NCBI GenBank assembly: GCA_902766765.1
Contig: CACXER010000037.1
Span: 1 to 35,159, forward strand
DNA: 35,159 bases
Reading direction: 5' to 3'
Origin: an uncultured Elusimicrobium sp.
Lineage (GTDB): Bacteria > Elusimicrobiota > Elusimicrobia > Elusimicrobiales > Elusimicrobiaceae
A program made the position numbers and the translations under genes. Below are positions 24,699 to 31,249 of the stretch, one piece after another. Position 1 is the stretch's first letter; the number at the start of each line of letters is the position of its first letter. The notes beneath the pieces were generated by a model that worked only from the letters and a program-made list of their open reading frames with translations, was not told the DNA's origin and did not search any database.

Positions 24699-25778
24699 CT
24701 AAGAGTTACATTTAACATTGCCATCTTTATCTACTGTATATCCTTTACCTTTACAAATACCACTACCACTATTGTTATTTCCAGAAGAACTGCCGGACGG
24801 AGTAATATCCCAGTGCTGATACAAATAGTCCTTCCCTAAACTCATTGCCGCGTCTGTAAGGCCGTTGACTAAGCCCTCCACCCACGCATGCCACAATCTT
24901 GTCCAAAAATCTTCTTTGGGGTCATTATTATTTTTTGCATCATTAACCCCATCATTTACTTTATCATCCAAATTGCTCAAATCGGCAGATGAAACTGGCG
25001 CGTTGGTATCTAGTGCTAATCCTCCGGTCTTGCTCAAATCTACCCCTTTATCGGTAAACGCTTCGCTCCCAGCGATATCGCCCCCCATTAGGGCTCTTTT
25101 GGCATTGCCGGATTTACCGTCTTTTAATCCCGCAGCCGCCTGACTGCCGCGCGCAAATTGATAAAGCGCTTTGCGGGCGTCTTGGTTTTTGAGTTGGTAA
25201 TTGGTCGGAATTTCGCGGCCCTTATTCTGGTTCTTGAAATTAGAAAAATCGCCGCGCGGCGCACCGAAACTGCCACTCACCCCACTACCGCTTGCATGCG
25301 TCGTGCTGGCCGAACCTAACTGATTGATTTGCGTAGGCGTACCTGTTCCGCGGCCACCGCCATAACTGCGTCCGCTATATCCGTTACTCGTTACATCACT
25401 GGAGGAATAAGACGAATCACTATTACCGGAGGAAGAATCTTCCTCATCATTTTCTTCTTCCGCCAAAGCATCGGCTTCCTGCCGGGCTTCTTTTTCTTCG
25501 GCAGAGTATAATAAGGTGGAGCCGTTTTCTTGCATATCCGGGTATTTATTAGCAAGCAGGAATTGTTCGGCTTCGTCGTTGACGAACGGCATTTGGGCTA
25601 AGTCGTAGCCGCGTGTGTCCATGTTTGTAAATGACGGATCAGCCGGCGTAGAAATAAATGAAATGAGCGTAAGTAGCGAAATTAAACATACAATAATAAT
25701 CGCCCCCCACGTATAGGCTTGTTTCCTATCCATGTGGTTTATCTTTTGGAATACGTTTCCCGGTTTTAATTTAAACAT
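24699..25778 (-). CDS. Membrane-anchored disordered protein of unknown function (cluster protein 6, first gene)
   Basis: Protein of 359 residues, first gene of the cluster. One membrane helix lies at about 24-43. An acidic stretch (about 92-114, many Glu) is followed by a Ser/Gly/Tyr-rich linker. QLGSASTTHASGSG (153-166) matches the motif in cluster protein 3. A Trp-rich amphipathic segment (292-323, FWTRLWHAWVEG) resembles the Trp-rich block of the giant protein. The tail holds two cysteines (CKGKGYTVDKDGNVKC), similar in style to the Cys repeats of the giant protein. The ATG at 25778 is chosen (GAGGG four bases upstream) over a TTG 63 bases earlier. The function is unknown; an extracytoplasmic structural part is inferred. 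Confidence 0.78.
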   Translation of the reverse strand: MFKLKPGNVFQKINHMDRKQAYTWGAIIIVCLISLLTLISFISTPADPSFTNMDTRGYDLAQMPFVNDEAEQFLLANKYPDMQENGSTLLYSAEEKEARQEADALAEEENDEEDSSSGNSDSSYSSSDVTSNGYSGRSYGGGRGTGTPTQINQLGSASTTHASGSGVSGSFGAPRGDFSNFKNQNKGREIPTNYQLKNQDARKALYQFARGSQAAAGLKDGKSGNAKRALMGGDIAGSEAFTDKGVDLSKTGGLALDTNAPVSSADLSNLDDKVNDGVNDAKNNNDPKEDFWTRLWHAWVEGLVNGLTDAAMSLGKDYLYQHWDITPSGSSSGNNNSGSGICKGKGYTVDKDGNVKCNS

Positions 25779-25872
25779 AAAGCCCTCGCGCACATAATAA
25801 TAAAAATCACTCTCGTTGACCCGCCCTTCCCAGGCACTCAAACAAAGAGTTTATACACACTGCTTCTATTAA

Positions 25873-25906
25873 AGTATAGGTAGAAAAAGGAAAATTGTCA
25901 AGGGGG
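25873..25906 (-). promoter_or_regulatory. Promoter of the unassigned envelope cluster
   Basis: On the minus strand a perfect TTGACA (25896-25901), a 17-base spacer and TATACT (25873-25878) form a near-consensus promoter, preceded by CCCCC. The leader to the first gene is about 90 bases. Confidence 0.88.
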
Positions 25907-25941
25907 AAACTGACAAAATCAACAACCCCATGCGGAGACAT

Positions 25942-25969
25942 AAAAGCCCCCCTCACTGTGGAGGGAGGC
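25942..25969 (-). terminator. Rho-independent terminator of the small exported-protein gene
   Basis: GCCTCCCTC and GAGGGGGGC pair over nine positions with one mismatch and a six-base loop, followed by TTTTA on the minus strand. It lies 24 bases after the stop of the 184-residue gene and just upstream of the cluster promoter. Confidence 0.85.
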
Positions 25970-25993
25970 AACTTAAATATATCAGACTGCTTG

Positions 25994-26548
25994 CTACGGC
26001 GCAACACATACGTGAGCGGAATCTTTGGTTATGACCCCTTTGTCTTTCGCCGCCGCGACCTCAGCCGGGCATTTTTCCCACGATCTAAACGCTTCCGCCA
26101 TGGATACATAACGTACATTCATGTGAGAAACCACTCCCGTAATCCAAGCGAAGAAACCGTCCTGTCGAACTAAGGAAGGATTTTCCTCTACTGCCTGGGC
26201 TAAACTGACCTTTCCCAACATGATTTGCGCCAGCACCAAAAATTCCGGTGCTACCGAGGCCTCAAACACCACATAACCGGGCGTTGCTCTGCCGTTCACA
26301 ATGGCTACCGGAGCATCCGGAGGTAATTGTTTTTTTAATCGTTGAGATAGTACAATTACCTGATCCGCCAACTGAGCAACCTTCTCGAACTGGCCGTCTT
26401 CGACCGCTTGATTCATATCCACAATCTTTTCTTCCAATGTATCCGCCAGGGCGTTAGCAGAACCTTGATTCGAATGTGCAGAAAGAGTGCCCGCTACCGC
26501 GAAAGAACCTAGTCCGACCATAAACATAATGAGTAACAGTTTTTTCAT
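25994..26548 (-). CDS. Small exported protein of unknown function
   Basis: Protein of 184 residues with a Sec signal peptide (MKKLLLIMFMVGLGSFAVAG). The mature part begins with a helical, acidic segment (about 33-80, heptad-like ALADTLEEKIVDMNQAVEDG and LADQVIVLSQRLKK), followed by a region with WITGVVSHMNVRYVSMAEAF. Two cysteines near the end (KCPAEV and HVCVAP) could form a disulfide. I do not recognise the family. GGGAGG lies seven bases before the ATG. It is monocistronic, with a good promoter and terminator of its own, and its promoter shares the CCCCTTGA string with the adjacent cluster, so joint regulation is possible. Confidence 0.75.
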   Translation of the reverse strand: MKKLLLIMFMVGLGSFAVAGTLSAHSNQGSANALADTLEEKIVDMNQAVEDGQFEKVAQLADQVIVLSQRLKKQLPPDAPVAIVNGRATPGYVVFEASVAPEFLVLAQIMLGKVSLAQAVEENPSLVRQDGFFAWITGVVSHMNVRYVSMAEAFRSWEKCPAEVAAAKDKGVITKDSAHVCVAP

Positions 26549-26575
26549 AAAGAAACCTCCCTAATCTACTTAGAT

Positions 26576-26608
26576 AGTATAACGACCCAACTCCTAAATT
26601 TCAAGGGG
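26576..26608 (-). promoter_or_regulatory. Promoter of the small exported-protein gene
   Basis: Minus-strand TTGAAA (26599-26604), a 17-base spacer and TATACT (26576-26581), with CCCC immediately before the -35 box. Confidence 0.8.
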
Positions 26609-26685
26609 TTAACCACAATGTCGTCATACAACAACAGTCCAGCGCGAACCCTTATTTCAGGCAGTAACCTGACGGACCGCTTGAC

Positions 26686-27411
26686 CTACAATACTTGTTT
26701 AAGTTCCAAAGGTAAGTTCTGCTTATCCACAACTACCACGCTGTGCGTGTTCGTCTTTTTATCCAGCCCAAATACACTTACGCGATACGTAACAATACGT
26801 TTACCTTTTTCATCCGTAACCGCTTGGATTTCAAACACTTTATCCGGCAGATTGCTGGCAGATTGTAACACGAGTACATTTTGTTTGGCAAAATCCACTT
26901 CCGGATAATTCCCGCGCGCTTGGCGTTTGAATTGGCGGTAATCCTCCAAAGAGGACAATACGCGTGCTTCCACCGGGGCTTCTATCAGGGTGATTTTACT
27001 TTCCCCGTCCGGCCGGGCTACTTGAATAGGCATCGGTTGCGCCTGGGCCACAACGGCAGACGCATCCACTACGGGGAGCGTATCTGCAGTTGTTTCCTCG
27101 CCGGAAGGCGGTGTGAACTCCGCCCCGGAGCGGGAAATAATCGTTCGCACTTCGGGCAAATCTATCTTAGAAAGTTGGGAAGGCACCGTAACACGTTGCA
27201 CTTCCGGCGTCTCTTGGGCCGGAGTTACTCCCTCGGGCAGAGCGGCTTTTTCCATATCCGTTACCCAAACCGACGGTGCATCCGGCAACGTATCAAACAG
27301 GGCTTTATCTTCACGTGCACGGTATACATGCCACCCTTGTACAAGGGCCGCCCCTGCCACAAACGCAAGTACGCCCACTAGTATCATGCCAATAAATGAA
27401 GTCTTATTCAT
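26686..27411 (-). CDS. Membrane-anchored protein with PrcB-like C-terminal domain
   Basis: Protein of 241 residues. An N-terminal membrane helix (about 6-27) is followed by a Pro/Glu/Thr-rich linker to about 145. The C-terminal hundred residues have the order seen in the PrcB C-terminal family of protease-complex subunits: SSLEDYRQFKRQ, then YPEVDFAKQNVLVLQ and alternating beta-strand-like segments ending in TNTHSVVVVDKQ. The usual GGY turn is not visible, so the match is tentative. The start overlaps the queF stop (ATGA), so it is the last gene of the ileS-lspA-queF chain. An envelope location is expected; its role is unknown. Confidence 0.55.
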   Translation of the reverse strand: MNKTSFIGMILVGVLAFVAGAALVQGWHVYRAREDKALFDTLPDAPSVWVTDMEKAALPEGVTPAQETPEVQRVTVPSQLSKIDLPEVRTIISRSGAEFTPPSGEETTADTLPVVDASAVVAQAQPMPIQVARPDGESKITLIEAPVEARVLSSLEDYRQFKRQARGNYPEVDFAKQNVLVLQSASNLPDKVFEIQAVTDEKGKRIVTYRVSVFGLDKKTNTHSVVVVDKQNLPLELKQVL

Positions 27412-27815
27412 TTTTGTTTCCCGTATCTGGCGACAATCACAGAGCGCAACCCACCACGCGGTGTAAACACGCCGGTTACCGTAGCGCGTTTGGGCTTGCA
27501 GGCCTTAACGACATCATCCAAAATTTTATTGGCGATGTTTTCCATAAAAATCCCCATATCGCGGTATTCCAACAAATAATATTTAAGGGATTTAAGTTCC
27601 AAACAGAGTTTATTTGGCACATATTCAATGGTAATCGTACCAAAATCCGGCAATCCTGTTTTCGGGCAGACGGACGTAAACTCCGGGAGTTCGATTTTAA
27701 TATCGTAATCCCGCTTATACTGGTTAGGCCAGCATTGAATTTCCGGCAGCACCGCATCTGCATTTTTGCGGGCGTGTGCCGAAGTATATCCGAAATCAAT
27801 ATCTTTGTTTTTCAT
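27408..27815 (-). CDS. queF: NADPH-dependent 7-cyano-7-deazaguanine reductase (preQ0 reductase)
   Basis: Reduces the nitrile of preQ0 to preQ1 in queuosine biosynthesis. The 135-residue protein is the short, type I (unimodular) form. The catalytic Cys50 is in EFTSVCPKTGLPDFGT, the acid/base Asp57 follows, and the QueF substrate motif is ELKSLKYY. FTPRGG near the end is also typical. It is shorter at the C-terminus than the Bacillus enzyme. The start overlaps the end of the P-type ATPase gene by 20 bases, so it is coupled to it. No other queuosine gene is nearby, so the rest of the pathway must lie elsewhere. Confidence 0.95.
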   Translation of the reverse strand: MKNKDIDFGYTSAHARKNADAVLPEIQCWPNQYKRDYDIKIELPEFTSVCPKTGLPDFGTITIEYVPNKLCLELKSLKYYLLEYRDMGIFMENIANKILDDVVKACKPKRATVTGVFTPRGGLRSVIVARYGKQK

Positions 27816-29763
27816 AAGACTGTAATAACCTCATAGAATTTAAAAATACTAAAAACAAAATGACTAAACTTCCCCCCATGGTCCAACGCCAATCGGATAC
27901 GTGTAAAGTTCCCCAAAACAAAAACTCCACCCATACCACACTGAGCAACACCGCCAACACCGCATTGGCTCGGCTGATGTGCACCAACTCGCGACGCAAG
28001 CGGAACAGTTCTATAATCGGGTACAAGTCCCGACGGGAAATGATAATATCCACCCAGTTCGTATAGACATTTTTACTAGACGCATACGCCATCCCCGCAT
28101 CGGCTTTTAATAAAGCAATAATATCGTTAAATCCGTCCCCCACCATGACCACTTTTTTGCCTAAGGCACGTAAATTGGCCACGATTTCCGCCTTTGTTTT
28201 GGGTAGCACATTGGCATTTCGTTTTTCAATTCCCGTTTCTTGGGCAATGGCATCTACGGCCGGTTCGTTATCGCCGGAAATCAGCATCACTTCTTTACCT
28301 TGTTTTTTAAGGAAGTCCACCGTTTCTTTGGCCCCGGGTCGCAACGAATCCGCCAACGTTAAATAGCCCAAATAAGTTTTATTTTTCGCCACACAAATAA
28401 CGGTTTTTGGTGTATTATATACTTCCTTGGGTAAATTCACGCCCTGTTCTTCCATCCATTGGATACGTCCGGCTAAAATGGTATTTTTACCACACACGGC
28501 CCGCGCCCCGATCCCCGGTAAGATTTCCAACGAATCATTGGGTTTAGGTTGAATGTGACGGGCGTGCGTGTACTTTTGGATAGCCGCCGCAAATGGGCCT
28601 TCGGCCTGTTGTTCGGCACAAGCCACGGCTTCCAGTAGGGCACGCTCTTGCTTGGGGTTGGACGGGTGCACGCTACTAACCGTTAAATACCCATAAGTCA
28701 ACGTACCGGTTTTATCAAAAAAGACTAAGTCCGACTGGGTAAACTGATCCAATGCGTACCGGTTTTGAATATGCATCCCGTGCGAAGAAGCATACCACTT
28801 GGCAAAAAAGACAGGAAATATTTCTGAAAACAACAACGCGATGGGAGCACACAATGATAATATAATCCAAATGATACTGCTTTCGTGCCACCAGGACGCG
28901 ACCCCTTGCGTATATAACACAAAGGCATACTGCCCACCGGCTAGCAGCAGTAACGCAATAAATGTCCAGGCGGCATATAGATCCAACTCATTTGTAAAGG
29001 TACTGCGTCGACGTTCACTGTTCTGTACGGCTTCTACCACGTGCATCAAGGCAGAAACAGATAAAGTTTTTTCCACACGCACGATTACTTCGGCCGATTT
29101 ATTGATTGTTCCCGCATATACTTTATTACCCGGCTGCTTATACGCCGGAACACGGTTGCCGGTAATGAGTTGTTCATCCACCGAGGTTTTCCCTTCTCTG
29201 ATTTCCCCATCGCAAGCAAAACGTTCCCCGGGTTTTACTAACAACTCATCCCCCGGTTTGATTTCCGCCGCGAAGATCATACGTTGCGTTTTTCCGTTTA
29301 TTTTCCGGCCGGCTTTCGGGAGAAAATCATCTATTTTCTTGATATATACATTGGCCCGTTCACCTTCTTGCACGCGGCGGCGTTGTACCCACAACGAAAG
29401 CGTCAGGAACAAAGACACATACAAGTATAATTCTTCCACCGGGCCCGCCATGGAAAGTATGGAAAAGGTATGACAAGCCGAATAGAAAAGTCCGGCATAC
29501 ACGACCACACTAACTAAAAAGGCAAAACCTATTTTCCCGTGGCACAAATCCGCCCAGGCACTACGCACAAACACGTCCGCACAAAACAACGCATTGACAA
29601 AAACAAGGATAAAAAAACCCACTTCGGAATAGTGAAACGCCAACAAAAACAACATCAAGAAAAACAAACTGGCTGATAGCGCAAAACGATATCCAAAAGC
29701 CCCCGACGGCATTTTTAGCGCCGCCGAGACATAAGGTCTTTTGGCCGTTTTTTGCTGTGCCAT
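27796..29763 (-). CDS. Divergent P-type ATPase, P1B-like, substrate unknown
   Basis: Membrane ATPase of 655 residues. The phosphorylation site FFDKTGTLT (Asp350) and the hinge motif MVGDGFND (542-547) are intact, and the overall layout (two N-terminal helix pairs, actuator at about 140-235, catalytic domain, two late helices) is P1B-like. Several family marks are changed: the actuator TGES is TGNR (201-204), so the catalytic Glu is missing; the membrane CPC/CPx is CAP (305-307); the N-domain SEHP is AEGP (387-390); and no N-terminal CxxC metal-binding domain is present. It may be an altered metal pump or a non-transporting relative. It starts five bases after the TPR lipoprotein stop without a clear ribosome site. 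Confidence 0.85.
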   Translation of the reverse strand: MAQQKTAKRPYVSAALKMPSGAFGYRFALSASLFFLMLFLLAFHYSEVGFFILVFVNALFCADVFVRSAWADLCHGKIGFAFLVSVVVYAGLFYSACHTFSILSMAGPVEELYLYVSLFLTLSLWVQRRRVQEGERANVYIKKIDDFLPKAGRKINGKTQRMIFAAEIKPGDELLVKPGERFACDGEIREGKTSVDEQLITGNRVPAYKQPGNKVYAGTINKSAEVIVRVEKTLSVSALMHVVEAVQNSERRRSTFTNELDLYAAWTFIALLLLAGGQYAFVLYTQGVASWWHESSIIWIILSLCAPIALLFSEIFPVFFAKWYASSHGMHIQNRYALDQFTQSDLVFFDKTGTLTYGYLTVSSVHPSNPKQERALLEAVACAEQQAEGPFAAAIQKYTHARHIQPKPNDSLEILPGIGARAVCGKNTILAGRIQWMEEQGVNLPKEVYNTPKTVICVAKNKTYLGYLTLADSLRPGAKETVDFLKKQGKEVMLISGDNEPAVDAIAQETGIEKRNANVLPKTKAEIVANLRALGKKVVMVGDGFNDIIALLKADAGMAYASSKNVYTNWVDIIISRRDLYPIIELFRLRRELVHISRANAVLAVLLSVVWVEFLFWGTLHVSDWRWTMGGSLVILFLVFLNSMRLLQSYEKQRY

Positions 29764-29768
29764 AATTT

Positions 29769-30749
29769 TTACCGCGGGAAGAAACGGTTAGACAGCACGC
29801 GCTCGCGTCCTTCTTCGCTACGCATGAGATTGATTTTTGCTTGGTAACGGGCGGCGTGTTTCGGGTCCAGTTTAGCGGCCACCATATAGTTGGCCGTAGC
29901 GGCGACCGGATCTTGCATGGCTAACATATCGCCCATGAGTTCATAGGTAGGCACGTATTTACTGGCCAGTTCTTTGGAACGGACCAGTAATCCCAACGCC
30001 TGGTCCACTTCCCCCTTACGGAACATCAAATCACCCATATAATAATAGGCAAGTGCGTAAGAAGGTTTAATAGTGACGGCGGTTTCCAAATCGGCATAGG
30101 CGTTAGCCGGGTAGCCCATTTTGATGAGTGCGCGGGCGCGTTCTAAATAAGCGCGGGCATTATCCGGATCCAACGAAATAAGATACGATAAATCTTCCGC
30201 AGCCGAAGCATATTGCCCCGCTTCATAATAAGCCAAAGCCCGATTTAAAAACACAAGCGGATCCCGCGGACGGAGAATAGCCGCACGGTTAAAATCTTCT
30301 AACGCTTCAATAAAACGCCCCGTACGGTGAAGGGCAATCGCATGATTCATCCGCGCGGTAAAGTAGTTGGGGGCAAAGGAAAGCGCATTTGCCAAATTGG
30401 CCTCCGCTTCAGCATTACGTCCCATATCAATATACAAAGCGCCCAAATTGTTATAGGCCTCGGCACTGGTGGGATTTAAGGCAATGGCTTTCAAGTAATC
30501 CTGTTCAGCATTTTGACGGTTTTTCAAACGTTCTTTGGCATCTTTAACCGGTAAGCGTTCCCATACGACACCGCGGTTGATATGCGCGGCGAAATTGTTC
30601 GGATCCTGACGCAGAACACGCGTATAAAGTTCCAACGCTTCTGTCAATTGGCCTTGCGCAGTTGCCAAGCGTGCTTTTTTAAACAGTTGCGTATCGGAAC
30701 CACACGCCACCAGACCACATAACATAACCCACAAAATTAGTTTTTTCAT
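29769..30749 (-). CDS. TPR-repeat lipoprotein
   Basis: Protein of 326 residues with a lipoprotein signal (MKKLILWVMLCGLVAC, lipobox LVAC, Cys16). Seven or so tandem TPR units follow, for example GQLTEALELYTRVLRQDPNN, GRNAEAEANLANALSFAPNY and GRFIEALEDFNRAAILRPRD, filling about residues 20-310. It is probably a periplasmic, membrane-tethered scaffold. Its start overlaps the lspA stop (ATGA), an apt neighbour since LspA would process it. No catalytic domain is seen. Confidence 0.9.
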   Translation of the reverse strand: MKKLILWVMLCGLVACGSDTQLFKKARLATAQGQLTEALELYTRVLRQDPNNFAAHINRGVVWERLPVKDAKERLKNRQNAEQDYLKAIALNPTSAEAYNNLGALYIDMGRNAEAEANLANALSFAPNYFTARMNHAIALHRTGRFIEALEDFNRAAILRPRDPLVFLNRALAYYEAGQYASAAEDLSYLISLDPDNARAYLERARALIKMGYPANAYADLETAVTIKPSYALAYYYMGDLMFRKGEVDQALGLLVRSKELASKYVPTYELMGDMLAMQDPVAATANYMVAAKLDPKHAARYQAKINLMRSEEGRERVLSNRFFPR

Positions 30750-31249
30750 TTTTCTTCTCCTTTTTTGACGGTATTTAACAGTAGAGAAACTACAAACAAA
30801 CCACCGCCTACTGTGATGGCGCTGTCAGCCACGTTAAATACGGGCCAAACTAAAAAATCCAAAAAGTCTACTACATACCCTAACGTTATTCTATCATAAA
30901 GATTGCCCAATGCACCGGCCAAAATAAATACACATCCCCATTTGACCAGTTTCCCTTGCGCGCAGAGTTCCCGCCAACTGTGTAGCAAATAGCCAATAAT
31001 AGCCAGCATGACAAAAATGAGCAACACATTGGCACCTTGCATCATACCAAAAGCCGAGCCGGTATTTTCCACATAGCGCAAGTGAAAAAATGGGAACACC
31101 ACCACAGGCGCTTGTACCCAAAACAGTTGCGCACATACCTTGGTAATACGGTCCAACGCAAGCACGAGTGCAATAACTACCAGCACACTTACATTTTGCG
31201 CCGTCCATATTTTGGCCCGACTAAACCAATCACGCAGGGACTGTTTCAT
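30746..31249 (-). CDS. lspA: Lipoprotein signal peptidase (signal peptidase II)
   Basis: Inner-membrane aspartyl protease that removes signal peptides from prolipoproteins. The 167-residue protein has four membrane helices and the two catalytic Asp motifs GNLYDRITLGYVVDFLDF and FNVADSAITVG. VENTGSAFGM is the conserved first-loop motif. ATG 31249 is used: GGAGG lies three bases before it, and the upstream extension would run inside ileS. It overlaps the ileS end by 20 bases, the well-known ileS-lspA pair. The DUF192 and TPR lipoproteins in this window are possible substrates. Confidence 0.96.
   Translation of the reverse strand: MKQSLRDWFSRAKIWTAQNVSVLVVIALVLALDRITKVCAQLFWVQAPVVVFPFFHLRYVENTGSAFGMMQGANVLLIFVMLAIIGYLLHSWRELCAQGKLVKWGCVFILAGALGNLYDRITLGYVVDFLDFLVWPVFNVADSAITVGGGLFVVSLLLNTVKKGEEK

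Noticed and set aside
28799-29473. Plus-strand open frame of 224 codons
   Set aside because: Antisense to the P-type ATPase gene, which has clear family motifs; no ribosome site or recognisable domain.
27796-29763. Calling the P-type ATPase a copper exporter (CopA)
   Set aside because: CPC, HP, TGES and the CxxC domain are all missing, so a copper assignment is not supported.
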